Shown here: positions 47,230 through 57,600 of the stretch, one piece after another
Position numbering within the stretch: the first letter of the stretch is position 1
Layout: every line of letters starts with the position of its first letter
Assembly (NCBI GenBank): GCA_019720755.1
Contig: CP081303.1
Coordinates: 868,001-932,000, forward strand
Direction of reading: 5' to 3'
Origin: Prolixibacteraceae bacterium
Lineage (GTDB): Bacteria; Bacteroidota; Bacteroidia; Bacteroidales; Prolixibacteraceae
DNA length: 64,000 bases
Made by a program: the position numbers and the translations under genes
Notes under the pieces: model-generated
The model's input: only the letters and a program-made list of their open reading frames with translations
Database searches by the model: none
What the model was told of the DNA's origin: nothing

Positions 47230-48072
47230 TTAATGAGATGATTGTAATAATCCCATTATCTTTTGTGCCACTTCGTGTCCAGCATTTTGATTTTGTCCTG
47301 TTACAAAGCGTTTTTCTGAATCGATCACAGTAAGGTTGGCAAAGAGATCCATAAAAGCCGTATTGCTTTTATAGTCGGCCCCAGCCATTATTAGCTCCTC
47401 TTCTGGATGCATAGGGGTGAAGGTCACTTTCAACTCTTTGATCTGTTTATTTGTCACTCCTGTCATAATTCGACCTTCGATAAGTGCGTTGCCTACGCTA
47501 TCTTTTGCTTGAATAAATCCTAAGGCTCCGTGACATACACTACCGAAAATTGCAGGGCTATCCTTATATGCATCACTTATCTTCTCTCCCAATATTGTGG
47601 AGTATCCTAGATCGTAGGCTGCTCCCCAACCTCCAGCGAAGAAGATCACATCGTACTGTGTAAAATCGATGTGGTCTATTTTCATGGAATGTTTTACCTT
47701 ATTTTGGAAAAGAGAATCTTTCAGAAAGCGTTTGTCTGCTTTGGTTCGGATAAACCAATTAAGCGATTGTTTTTCGATAGGTATCTCCCCACCTTGAATG
47801 CTTGCGATATCGACAGCCATCTTTGCATCGGTAAATTCATAATAAGGAACGGTCATCTCTGAGGCATATACTCCTGTAGGCTTTCCTGTAGTTTCGCCTG
47901 GTGCGTTTAATATCCCATGACTCGTGGTGATGATGAGTGCTCTTTTCCCCTCTAAGTCGTATTTCTTCCCCTTGTATTTGGGGTGTAGACCCAATGCTTG
48001 TAGAATGTTTGGCATAAAGCATAGGATAAGTATTAGGAGTACTACGATGGATACTATTAATTTGCTATTCAT
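47230..48072 (-). CDS. DJ-1/PfpI (class I glutamine amidotransferase-like) protein, membrane-anchored
   Basis: A 280-aa protein with an N-terminal membrane segment (residues 4-22, LIVSIVVLLILILCFMPNIL) followed by a DJ-1/PfpI domain. The nucleophilic Cys is in IFGSVCHGALGF, with FFAGGWGAAYDLG and MTVPYYEFTDAKM nearby as in Hsp31/ThiJ relatives, which act as glyoxalases, deglycases or chaperones. The anchor would put the domain outside the cytoplasm, which is less common for the family. The start overlaps the end of the upstream gene by 8 bp. Confidence 0.85.
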   Translation of the reverse strand: MNSKLIVSIVVLLILILCFMPNILQALGLHPKYKGKKYDLEGKRALIITTSHGILNAPGETTGKPTGVYASEMTVPYYEFTDAKMAVDIASIQGGEIPIEKQSLNWFIRTKADKRFLKDSLFQNKVKHSMKIDHIDFTQYDVIFFAGGWGAAYDLGYSTILGEKISDAYKDSPAIFGSVCHGALGFIQAKDSVGNALIEGRIMTGVTNKQIKELKVTFTPMHPEEELIMAGADYKSNTAFMDLFANLTVIDSEKRFVTGQNQNAGHEVAQKIMGLLQSSH

Positions 48073-48526
48073 TGTTTGGCGATTTTGGGGTGTAAATGGA
48101 TAAAATAAACATAATCAATGAAAAGACGATCATCACATAGTTTGCTACTCCACCAGGTGCTGTACCGGTTGTGATAATCGGTTTCATCATACCTAAGATA
48201 AGTCGCATCAAATATTCGATGAAGAGGAATATATACATCAATGGAACCAAACTTCTATATCTTATCGAGACAACCCCATAGAAGATTCCCATAATAAGTT
48301 GTGATAATCCCCATAGAGAGAAGATCAAAATAACGGTTTGGGTAGCTTGAGTGGAGTAGCTGTCAATAGGAATGGTGGCGATACTTTGGGCCCCACCATC
48401 GGAAGCAAACATATGAATCAGGCTACGAGTGACGGTAATTAGTGTAATCAGGAAAAAAAAGTATAAAGCGATCTTTTTCCCCTTGTAAGTATTGTCTACA
48501 GTCTTTGGAAATATTTTCTCTAACAT
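48065..48526 (-). CDS. Four-helix integral membrane protein of unknown function
   Basis: A 153-aa protein with four hydrophobic segments (ALYFFFLITLITVTRSLIHM; TVILIFSLWGLSQLIMGIFY; LVPLMYIFLFIEYLMRLILG; VANYVMIVFSLIMFILSIYT). It overlaps the DJ-1/PfpI gene and is probably co-expressed with it. No enzyme motif is visible and I cannot assign a family. Confidence 0.7.
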   Translation of the reverse strand: MLEKIFPKTVDNTYKGKKIALYFFFLITLITVTRSLIHMFASDGGAQSIATIPIDSYSTQATQTVILIFSLWGLSQLIMGIFYGVVSIRYRSLVPLMYIFLFIEYLMRLILGMMKPIITTGTAPGGVANYVMIVFSLIMFILSIYTPKSPNNE

Positions 48527-48694
48527 GATTATTTATTTAAAATGACACTTTTGTTTATTCTCAAATTGACAACGTAATGAAAGGGATATTGGCTCCTTCT
48601 ACAAAGTCTAAAATGGCCATACCTATTGTAACTAGTTCTTTTTTTGGGACATGACTCATGTATTATACCTCTGTACGAATCTATATGGTTAGAC

Positions 48695-49054
48695 CTATTC
48701 TGTGTCTATTTTAGTCCAATTTAAGGTTTTACTAAAGAACCCAACCGAGATCCTAATCTCTAGTTTGTTATCCTTTTTATGTAAATCTACATCATACCAT
48801 GCATCACGTTTTGGAGCATATAGCTTCGCAGTCCATGCCTCTTTTTTGACTTTAATATTTTTTAATATAATCTCCCCAACCCTTGCTTTGGGATTGTCTG
48901 AAGAGATCATTTTGCCTATATAATCTCCATCCTGGGCTTCAATTTTTATCACCGTATTTTGGTCACCAGTATGCCATGATCCGATCAACTTTGATTGAGC
49001 CGAAGCAGCGATGCTGATAACACTAAGAATTGCTACAAAAAATATATGCTTCAT
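48695..49054 (-). CDS. DUF2147 family secreted protein
   Basis: A 119-aa protein with a signal peptide (FFVAILSVISIAASAQ) and a DUF2147 domain: LIGSWHTGDQNTVIKIEAQDG, GKMISSDNPKAR, GEIILKNIKVKKEAW. The family folds as a small lipocalin-like barrel and has no established activity. Length is near the lower end of the family. It stands alone. Confidence 0.8.
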   Translation of the reverse strand: MKHIFFVAILSVISIAASAQSKLIGSWHTGDQNTVIKIEAQDGDYIGKMISSDNPKARVGEIILKNIKVKKEAWTAKLYAPKRDAWYDVDLHKKDNKLEIRISVGFFSKTLNWTKIDTE

Positions 49055-49234
49055 ATTTGATTCTTGTTTAATGATTCCTACAAATCTAAGCTGTTTTGCT
49101 TTTCGTGTTTAAGAAAAAATGTTCAGGTCGAATATCTGATGATAGAATCGAATAAAAGCATTATGAACTTCTAAAAGAACATGCTTTGTGATTCATTTGT
49201 TTTGATATAGTAGTATACCTTTTTTGACGCCTCT

Positions 49235-49567
49235 TTGTTCAAGTTTGGTGAACTCTATAGTGATGAGAAAAGACTTCGAAGGCAATTTATTGAGGAGACT
49301 GGAATACTAGTGTGGTTAAATATTGTCGAAATAATCTATTGGGTTATATATCAATACAGTAATTGTTTTAGTATAGACCTTCATCGTATTGCCAAGAGTA
49401 TCATGGATGACTATGATCCAAACTATAAGTTTTTAGATTACTCGATGATTGGATTTATTCTCTTTTATAAAGAAAAGAGCCATAAAGTTCTACAAGCAGA
49501 AACACTCCTCTCTCAAAGACTTCATCCTCGATATGAAGCCTTGGTGAGAGGAGTGTCTTGTCTGTAA
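49235..49567 (+). CDS. Hypothetical protein, start uncertain
   Basis: A 110-aa frame with helical, mixed-charge composition and no known domain. No ATG is available until deep inside; only a TTG at 49235 would open it, and the frame extends to a stop at 49211. It may be the 3' remnant of a lost gene. Kept because composition looks protein-like (HRIAKSIMDDYDPNYKFLDY). Confidence 0.35.
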   Translation: MFKFGELYSDEKRLRRQFIEETGILVWLNIVEIIYWVIYQYSNCFSIDLHRIAKSIMDDYDPNYKFLDYSMIGFILFYKEKSHKVLQAETLLSQRLHPRYEALVRGVSCL

Positions 49568-49751
49568 ATACAACCACAGAACTTAGTCTAAAGAGGTGTC
49601 ATAATTGGAAACGATTTAGTTCTTTGCGATTCGTTGGCAAAAGACTAAAATAGGGGATCTGTTTGTGCTCCTTTTCTTTTTAAATCCACTTTAACGCACC
49701 TCCATGATAGGATTGCATTTGTCGCTTGAATCCACGTCTTAATGTCTATCT

Positions 49752-50564
49752 CTATTTGTTCGTTGTGATCTCTAGTAATATCTTTTCTAGTATCATATTA
49801 AATGCTTCGGGTTTTTCTATCATAGGATAGTGGCCTGTAGCGGGAATGACCTCAATATTAAAATTCTCTTTACAGTGATCATTAAGTCCCTCTATATTCG
49901 TAGGAGTCGCATCACTATGGATCAGATGCAGTTTGTAGTTTAGCTTTTCTAACTTAGGAGCGTCATGCATTAGGAACTCCATCTGTTTCATGCAGGTTTC
50001 ATATCCTACATGTGAATCGCTCTCGGAGAAATCTCTTTTTACACGATCTTTAACCTCTTGGGTGGTGGTAGGAGAGAACAGCGCCATATCGGCATATTGT
50101 GGTGCCGTGTTTTTGAAATCTTTTTTTAGCATCTCAAAGAATTCATCAAACTGCTCTAGTTGTTCTTTAGGAAATACGACATCTATTAGTTTGAAGTTGT
50201 CGATACCAACGATACCAATGATGTTGGGATTATTGGATAGTGCTGTTTGAAGCATGATTTCTCCAGCCATAGAGTGTCCGATGACTACAATGTTTTTCAT
50301 CTTTAGCTCATGGATAAATGCCTTTATATCTTCAGAATATGCCTCTATGGACCACTCCTCTCTCTCCGCTTTTGATCCACCAAAACCGGGAAGATCTAAT
50401 GCATACACATGATACTGTTTGGAGAAATAATCTATTTGATGACTCCAATAGGATTTATCAATACACCAACCATGAATAAATAGTAAGGAGATTTCTCCTT
50501 GCCCTTTCTCTATGTATTGGATCTCTACTTGGTTGTTCTGTAGGGTAATTTTTTTTGCACGCAT
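49752..50564 (-). CDS. Alpha/beta hydrolase
   Basis: A 270-aa hydrolase of the alpha/beta fold. The oxyanion segment FIHGWCIDKSYW begins at residue 30, the nucleophile elbow GHSMAG puts Ser98 at the active site, and the catalytic His is in ATGHYPMIEKPEAF near residue 250. No signal peptide, so cytosolic. Substrate unknown; esters or C-C bond substrates are typical. It lies 97 bp downstream of the WYL regulator on the same strand. Confidence 0.88.
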   Translation of the reverse strand: MRAKKITLQNNQVEIQYIEKGQGEISLLFIHGWCIDKSYWSHQIDYFSKQYHVYALDLPGFGGSKAEREEWSIEAYSEDIKAFIHELKMKNIVVIGHSMAGEIMLQTALSNNPNIIGIVGIDNFKLIDVVFPKEQLEQFDEFFEMLKKDFKNTAPQYADMALFSPTTTQEVKDRVKRDFSESDSHVGYETCMKQMEFLMHDAPKLEKLNYKLHLIHSDATPTNIEGLNDHCKENFNIEVIPATGHYPMIEKPEAFNMILEKILLEITTNK

Positions 50565-50660
50565 ATCTTATCATATTTTGTTATGGAACCCTCCTCTTAT
50601 AAAGTGTAACAATATAGAAGAGGTATGTTCCGATGGTTTATGGTACAAAAATAGAGGGTC

Positions 50661-51374
50661 CTACTGACAGCCCTCTGTCAGGGGTCTATATAATTTTTTG
50701 GTACGCTCTTCTAGATAGCGTTCCATTTTAAATGTTTTATCTAGTAAGAAGTGAGATTCGAGTAGTTCAAACTCCAGAATTCTGTCCAAACGAAACTCTC
50801 TTAATTCACCCCTTAATTCGCAATAGGTGATCGTGGACCAAACCGCACCACTAAAGTATACGGCATAAGGTCGTATTGTTCGTTCTGTGATCTGTTGGGG
50901 ATCACGTGCTTGGTATCTGATCTTCACTTTCATGCTTTCGGTGATGGCATGTTGTATTTCATCTAAATACAAACTGGTTGGAGCCCAAGGTTTGTGATAA
51001 CCGATTCGTGAGTCTAACAACTCCAATTTATCTTTGTCGTGAAGCGACAGGATTGACTTGATCTTTAATAGGGCAGACTCATAATTTCTCTTTAGTGAAT
51101 CTTCTGCGTGGTATTGTAGAATTTTACTTGTAGTAATCAGTGCTCTTGCCTCTTCTATGGTCAACATCACAGGAGGCAACCGATATCCATCCACAATAAA
51201 GTAACCTTTTCCCTCTTCTTCTCCTATAGGAATCCCTGCCAGTCTCAATGTTTGAATATCTCTGTAGATTGTTCTAGTGGATACTTCGAACCGTTTGGCT
51301 ATCTCCCCAGCAGTAGAGATCCTCTTGGATTGAAGTTGAATAAGAATGCTTGTTAATCGGTCTAGTCTATTCAT
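50661..51374 (-). CDS. YafY-type WYL-domain transcriptional regulator
   Basis: A 237-aa regulator with an N-terminal winged HTH (residues 5-60, KRISTAGEIAKRFEVSTRTI) and a WYL domain (about 135-215, MKVKIRYQARDPQQITERTI then RPYAVYFSGAVWSTITY). WYL domains bind ligands or nucleic acids. It likely controls the following alpha/beta hydrolase or itself. Its first 40 codons plus promoter are repeated in tandem immediately upstream. Confidence 0.9.
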   Translation of the reverse strand: MNRLDRLTSILIQLQSKRISTAGEIAKRFEVSTRTIYRDIQTLRLAGIPIGEEEGKGYFIVDGYRLPPVMLTIEEARALITTSKILQYHAEDSLKRNYESALLKIKSILSLHDKDKLELLDSRIGYHKPWAPTSLYLDEIQHAITESMKVKIRYQARDPQQITERTIRPYAVYFSGAVWSTITYCELRGELREFRLDRILEFELLESHFLLDKTFKMERYLEERTKKLYRPLTEGCQ

Positions 51375-51764
51375 TATTTGTCCTAATATATGTACAATTC
51401 TTCGAATTTATCAAAACTCGTGAAACTATTGTATCGCAGTAATTTGAAATTATATTTTATTATTCTGAAGATTCTTGTATTATTCTTATTTTGTTGGCAA
51501 CACATTAATGAATATCTCTGTAGATTGTTCTAGTGGATACTTCGAACCGTTTGGCTATCTCCCCAGCAGTAGAGATCCTCTTGGATTGAAGTTGAATAAG
51601 AATGCTTGTTAATCGGTCTAGTCTATTCATTATTTGTCCTAATATATGTACAATTCTTCGAATTTATCAAAACTCGTGAAACTATTGTATCGCAGTAATT
51701 TGAAATTATATTTTATTATTCTGAAGATTCTTGTATTATTCTTATTTTGTTGGCAACACATTAA
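51253..51764. repeat. 256-bp tandem duplication of the WYL gene 5' end and promoter
   Basis: 51253-51508 and 51509-51764 are the same sequence, apparently without differences, covering about 122 bp of coding sequence and 134 bp of upstream DNA. The lack of divergence points to a recent event. Confidence 0.93.
51505..51630 (-). pseudogene. Truncated duplicate of the WYL regulator (HTH only)
   Basis: The upstream copy starts at ATG 51630 and reads through the HTH to VSTRTIYRDIH then stop, 41 codons, where the duplication joins. It keeps a full copy of the promoter, so a free HTH peptide could be made. Confidence 0.8.
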
Positions 51765-51785
51765 TTCTATAAAACGACAAACTGT

Positions 51786-53669
51786 ATGAGACTATTTATG
51801 TTGACCATCATTTGGATATGGTCATTCCAACTTATTGCGCAAGAGAAGCCAAATATTCTATGGATCACCATTGAAGATACCTCTCCCCAGTTTATAGGTT
51901 GCTATGGAAATAAGGATGCACAAACCCCTGCTATTGATAAACTTGCTTCAGAGGGTGTGCTATTTAATAATGCTTTTTCTACAGGAACAGTATGTTCTCC
52001 TAGTCGTACTGCTATTATAACAGGAGTTAAGACGTATGAAACGGGAACAGGAAACCATCGAAGTGCTATTCCTATTCCTGATTATATCAAAGGGTTTCCC
52101 TACTATCTTCAAAAACAAGGGTACTACACGAGCAATAATAGCAAAACGGATTACAATGTAAAGAATGAGAGAGCGTTTATTGCAGCATGTTGGGATGAGA
52201 GCTCTCCCAATGCAGGATGGTGGAAAAGAGCGAAGGGGCAACCCTTTTTTGCAGTTTACAATTTTATGGATTCACACCAATCCAGGACGATGACCAATAC
52301 ATATGAGTGGTATGAAGACCATGTTTTGAAGAATGTAAAGAACCCTATTGGTGAAAATGAGTTTGATATGCCTCCCTTCTATAAGGATTCCCCAGCAATG
52401 CGCAAACAGTTTGCACGTGTTTACAACTCCATTAAATTAACCGATAGTAAGATAAACAAGCTGCTTCAACGTCTAGAGAAAGATGGTTTGAAAGAGAATA
52501 CCATCATATTCTTCTATGCAGATCATGGGGAAGGTATTCCTAGGGGGAAAACCAATGGCATCAACTTAGGATATCGTGTCCCATTTGTAGTATGGTTTCC
52601 TGAAAAATATGAACATCTATCTCCTTGGGGAACAGGAGGTGTGGTCTCGGATGAACTGATTAGTTTTGAGGATTTAGCCCCAACACTCATCAGTCTTGCA
52701 GGAGGAGAATGTCCTGATTACCTGAAAGGGCGAATCTTGATGGGCAACCAGCGATCTCCAAATACAGACCACTTGATACTCTCTTCGGATAGATCCGATA
52801 ATGGGATAGATATGGTTCGTACGGTAACCAATGGAAAATATGTCTACACTAAGAATTTTATGCCTTTTATGCCCGAGGCGAGATATATTCGCTATATGGA
52901 GATTGGCGACATAAAACAACAGATGCGAACGGACTACAAACAAGGACAACTGAATGAGGTGCAAAAAAGGTTGTTTGAACCGAGGCCCTCAGAGTCGTTA
53001 TATAATATCGAAGAGGATAGATGGGAGTTGGTTAACCTGATTGATGACCCTGAACACCAAAAGATGGTGAAGCGGATGAGAAAGCAGTTGAAAAAAGAGA
53101 TGTTGCAATCTCGTGATGTTCTGTTGTTGCCAGAATATGAACTGAACATGGTGGCGAAAAACATTCCTCCCTATGCTTATCGAATGGAAAAAGAGTATGC
53201 TATCAAAGAGATAGGCAAGGGTGCTTGGATGTCAGGAGAGAGAGGGGCTAAGATTGCTCAAAAACAGGCAAAGAATCTTTCTGATCCTAATAAGGTTGTT
53301 CGTTACTGGGCATCGGTAGGACTAAGATCTCAATCGAAGTCTGACTTGAATTCTTGCAGAGCTGATATTCTGAAAGCAATAGAAGATCCATATGCACCTG
53401 TAGCAATCACTGCAGCTGCTATTGCATACAATCAGTGGAAGAATAGAAAGGCTGAGTTATTACTTAAAAGTTACTGTATGGATTCTAATAATGATCTTGC
53501 GCTATTGTCTATTCACTATTTAATGTATGTGGAGGATAAAACCCCTTTTGTCGAAACGATCAAAGCATCCCATGAAATCAATGGGCGAGATTATAATGCA
53601 AAAGCAGCAGCCATTGATTTTCTAGGAAGTATAGGGCTGGTTCCAAACAATCCATCCTATAGCCAATAG
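51786..53669 (+). CDS. Secreted Cys-type sulfatase
   Basis: A 627-aa enzyme with a signal peptide (residues 1-18). The active-site motif CSPSRTAIITG has Cys70, converted to formylglycine in active enzymes; metal ligands are in ITIEDTS (Asp31 region) and FFYADHGEG. The order resembles heparan N-sulfatase-like members of the S1 family. After about residue 480 a HEAT-like repeat segment (VVRYWASVGLRSQSKSDLNS) extends the protein. It removes sulfate from polysaccharide or glycan substrates. No maturase (anSME) is seen in the window. A terminator follows. Confidence 0.88.
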   Translation: MRLFMLTIIWIWSFQLIAQEKPNILWITIEDTSPQFIGCYGNKDAQTPAIDKLASEGVLFNNAFSTGTVCSPSRTAIITGVKTYETGTGNHRSAIPIPDYIKGFPYYLQKQGYYTSNNSKTDYNVKNERAFIAACWDESSPNAGWWKRAKGQPFFAVYNFMDSHQSRTMTNTYEWYEDHVLKNVKNPIGENEFDMPPFYKDSPAMRKQFARVYNSIKLTDSKINKLLQRLEKDGLKENTIIFFYADHGEGIPRGKTNGINLGYRVPFVVWFPEKYEHLSPWGTGGVVSDELISFEDLAPTLISLAGGECPDYLKGRILMGNQRSPNTDHLILSSDRSDNGIDMVRTVTNGKYVYTKNFMPFMPEARYIRYMEIGDIKQQMRTDYKQGQLNEVQKRLFEPRPSESLYNIEEDRWELVNLIDDPEHQKMVKRMRKQLKKEMLQSRDVLLLPEYELNMVAKNIPPYAYRMEKEYAIKEIGKGAWMSGERGAKIAQKQAKNLSDPNKVVRYWASVGLRSQSKSDLNSCRADILKAIEDPYAPVAITAAAIAYNQWKNRKAELLLKSYCMDSNNDLALLSIHYLMYVEDKTPFVETIKASHEINGRDYNAKAAAIDFLGSIGLVPNNPSYSQ

Positions 53670-53720
53670 AAGATGAATAACACCGTATTTACATGATTCC
53701 CTTGGCTAGGAATTATTAGA

Positions 53721-53753
53721 AAGAATCCTAAAAGAGTCGCTTTTAGGATTCTT
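53721..53753. terminator. Bidirectional terminator between sulfatase and jetD
   Basis: A 13-bp perfect stem (AAGAATCCTAAAA / TTTTAGGATTCTT) with a 7-nt loop, serving two convergent genes. Confidence 0.85.
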
Positions 53754-53767
53754 CTTTATTACATACA

Positions 53768-54625
53768 TTACTCCTTCGACAAGCTTATAAATATCTCCTG
53801 TTCTAAACATCTCTTATATTGATGAAATAGATCAATTAATTGTGCGACCTCTTCATTTAGGTTCAAAGAGGAAGTGGATCTAAACTGTTTATCATATAGT
53901 GTTTTGTTTCCATATCGTTGAATTAGATCCTCTATATTTTGGGGTATAAAGAAAGACGCTCTGTCTCCAAGATATTTAAAATACTCATCTCTAAAAATAC
54001 GTATCCCCTCAAAATCAAAATCTCCAAAGTGGATATAGGAATTGTCACCCTGTTGTAGCCATCGAATTAAATCTTTGGATTGGGGATAGCGACTAACAAA
54101 TAAGATGGATTTATGGTCAAAAAGACTTATCTGTTGTTGGATATATCGAAAGTTCTCTGGATTCTCGATACCAACCACTACGGTCTCCGAAGGGATATGA
54201 AAGCTTTCATAGTCGTGGATATAAGTATAGGTTCCTTCTTGGGGGGCTATCACCAATGCCTTATTGTGCATCTCAGCCTCTATGGGAGCCACGCAGTTGA
54301 CCAAAAAACCTTTAAACGTACGCACCACAGAAGATTTCGAATCGGAGGAGGCTATGATATTCTCAGCCCTTGTGGTGCCACTCTCTAAATTGCGGATATA
54401 TACCCCTAGATCGTGAATCCCCATCTCGTTGTGCAGATAGTTTGTTACAGCTTCAGGGGTGAGGACAAAGACGGTCTTTTTACTGCGACCTTGAAGTTTT
54501 ATATTCAGCACGCCATCATCAATCATTTGATTGATGATGGCATTTTTTAGTTGTCCTAAAGGAATCGATTCCCCTAGGATTAAACGTTGTATCTTTTTTG
54601 CCGTCTGGATGGTTATCTTCTTCAT
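53768..54625 (-). CDS. jetD: JetD-like Toprim nuclease subunit of a Wadjet system
   Basis: A 285-aa protein. The C-terminal half has Toprim-type residues: Glu in VVVGIENPENF and the Asp pair in IHFGDFDFEGIRIF, matching the Topo VI A-like nuclease JetD. The N-terminal half (winged-helix-like, LTPEAVTNYL) is expected to contact the SMC core. The ATG at 54625 is chosen, 10 nt after the JetC stop; an upstream ATG at 54655 would overlap JetC by 20 nt. In the family JetD cleaves circular plasmid DNA after loop extrusion by JetABC. Confidence 0.82.
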   Translation of the reverse strand: MKKITIQTAKKIQRLILGESIPLGQLKNAIINQMIDDGVLNIKLQGRSKKTVFVLTPEAVTNYLHNEMGIHDLGVYIRNLESGTTRAENIIASSDSKSSVVRTFKGFLVNCVAPIEAEMHNKALVIAPQEGTYTYIHDYESFHIPSETVVVGIENPENFRYIQQQISLFDHKSILFVSRYPQSKDLIRWLQQGDNSYIHFGDFDFEGIRIFRDEYFKYLGDRASFFIPQNIEDLIQRYGNKTLYDKQFRSTSSLNLNEEVAQLIDLFHQYKRCLEQEIFISLSKE

Positions 54626-54635
54626 CTCTTCCTTT

Positions 54636-57600
54636 TTAAATAGGATTAGAAACAATACGTTTAATGGTCGATTGTTTTTTACTGTCTTTACTGATTTTAA
54701 AGATATGACGATAGTTTAGTGGAGTGTTCTCTGTTGGCGAACCATTGATAAGTAAGATGTTTCGATCATTTGCAAAATGAAGTATTCCTTTCACATTGGT
54801 AGGATGAAGTTTTCCAATCTCATCCATCATACAGTGTAGTTTGAAGTCTTTAAATCTTCGAGAAGCTCCCTCTTTAAACACATTGAGAAGCATAATGTTG
54901 ATCATGGCTTTCACCAGAACATCTGTCCCTTCTGATCCAACATTACTAAGTTTTTCGACCCATCCCGTGTCGTTGCCATTCTCCTCTATCCTGAATGTCA
55001 ATTCAAAAGAATCTGTTAGTTTTATCTCCGTATTTTTACTTTGGTTGATCTCTTTAACTAGTTGTTTTAAAAGATCTACCGCTCTTTCATTGCTCTTGTC
55101 TTGTTTGTTTCCAGAGAACAGATTGGCCTCCCCTAAGATATGGGCATTTTCGTCGTTAAACGCTTTTATTTTCTTCAAAAGAATAACTGCACTATTCTTG
55201 CTATCTGTAATCCCTAGTTCAATATTATTAATGGCGGTAACAAAATTCTTTTGCCTGAAGTCTGCATTGATCTTATTGATGATCCTTTTAATCTCTCCTG
55301 TTTTCGAAATAAGTGAGGTGGTCTCTTTTCCTACAAGTTTGATAATATCTGCAAAACGTTCGTTGATCAGTTTCTCATAATGCTCAATTAGATTGTCTTC
55401 GATAAAATTGTTTAACTCCTCTGCTTGATCTATATATTCTCTGTTTTCGATGAGTCTAGTAGGGAAGTTAAATAAATTTCCTTTGGAGAAATGAGATAGA
55501 AACTTATCGATATTCTCTCTTAACTCTTGATTCTTTTTCGTTAGAGTGACATCATTATTTAAGATCTTATCAATAATATTGATTGCAGTCTCTTCTGTTT
55601 CTATCGTAGCAATGTTCTCTTTAACTCTCTCGAAATAGGAGAGTGCTTCCGAGACAGATTGCCTGTTGTATTTCTCTACATCGGCATCCAAGACCTCAAT
55701 ATGCTTCTCTATTATATGGATCTCCTGTTTCAGTGAATCGATCTTTTGTAAGAAGAGTTCCTTTTGATTATTAAAATCAGACTGCTGTTGTTGTAGCTTA
55801 CTATTTAAGGTGTCTATTTTATTGGAAAACTCCTTCACTTTGTCAAACAGTTCTCTTTTATCTTTTTCATATTCACTCACGATAGACCTATTCTTCTCAA
55901 TAAAAAGAAGTTCATTGTCCACCGTTGTAATCTGTTTGTCAATCTCAATAATACGATTCGTATCTGCTCCTTTGCTATGAAGTTCAGAAATTTGCTGTGT
56001 CTTTAAGTTGGCAATCAGTGCATCTACAGTTCCTTTCTTTTCATTAATTTGATGTTGCAAGTTCTCTTTGGTAATTTGATTTTCGGCACAAAGTTTATTG
56101 ATCCTACGTGTTTTCTCTTTTTGTTTATTCTCTTTGGCTTTGCGTAATTTCTCTTTACATTCTTTAAGTTCTTTGAATGCCATCTCTTTAACCGAAATAG
56201 CACTATTTATCTCTTTTTGCAGAATACTGATGGCCTCAATTTTATCAGTCTGAGCCTTCTGTATTAGAGAATTAAGGTTTTGCTTCTCTTTCTCTATCTG
56301 CTTGTTTAATTGTTCTGCATGAAATTCAGACTGACGTATCTTCTCTTTAAGCTCTTTTATCTTGGGCTGATATCGACGTTGAATCTTTACTCTCTGTTTC
56401 TCTATTGACTCGGATGTCACTTGAATCTTTTGACGATATGCTTCGATTGTAGAAGTATAATTCTCTATCTCGAAACGGTAGTCCTCTATCGTCTTAATCT
56501 TTATTTCTAAATCCTCAAGGTGGATATTTACGCCATATAAAGAGGTGCTATTATCCGACAGCTTAGGAGATAGTCCATCTTGAAAAAGTAGCTTTTCATC
56601 TATCACCTTACCAATTGTACTCTCCCAGTTTGGTCTATTTTGATTTAACCAGCCATAGAGTGAATCACTACTTTTGGCTATTTTGTCTTCTATATCTTGT
56701 TTGACTTGAATCGTCTGATTTAATTCTTTTTTCAGACTATTCATGTCCATCCAATAATCGTTTTCGGCCTTCTGTATTGCATAATCCCACTTCGTTTGTA
56801 GTGTTTCAATCTGTTGCTTGAAATTACCACAATTGTTTATTTCTGTACTTCTTGATAATTGTGCTTCGCTGATCTCCTTTTGTTTGCGTATGATCTCCTC
56901 ATCGTATAATTTTGTATACTCTAATTTTGTCTTCTGGTTGTTGAGGTTGTGTACTGCCTCTGATTTGATCAATAGAGATGCCTCTTTTGTCTCAATCTCT
57001 ATATGGAGATCCTCTTCTATCTTTTGTAACAAATCACCATACTCTTTGTGGAGATTGGAGACAAACGCGATTTCCTGTTTATCTATTTCAATCTTTTGTT
57101 CCTCTTTTTGATTCCTAAAAAGATGAAACTGATTTTGCTGTTCCGAGATGAGTGCATCAAATTTGTTTTGAATGTCACTATGTTGATTGGTTAATATCGT
57201 ACGCTCTTTCTTTAGCGAATCTAGCGCTAGTTTGAGTTCTTCATTCTTTGCCACTCGACTTATTAACTCCTCAATGTTTTTACTTGCATAATAACTCTTC
57301 TGTCGTTTAGAGTCTTTCATCCTATTGTTTAAGCCAATGACCTCCTCTTTGATCTTGTTCTCTCGTTTATGGAATAGTCCTTCTAGGTGGTTTAATTCGT
57401 GCTTCTCTTGGTTTAATATCTCTTGTTTCTCTATCTCTCTTTTAACGCACAGAGGTCTCTCTTGCTCTATAAAATCAAGTCGGTATTTAAGCTGTCCTGC
57501 AAGATTGTTTTGTTCCATCTGAAGATGACGTAAAGCCGAAAGGTTTGTGATGGCACTATTGGCTTGTCGTTGCACCGAAGGATATCGAAAACTCTTGATA

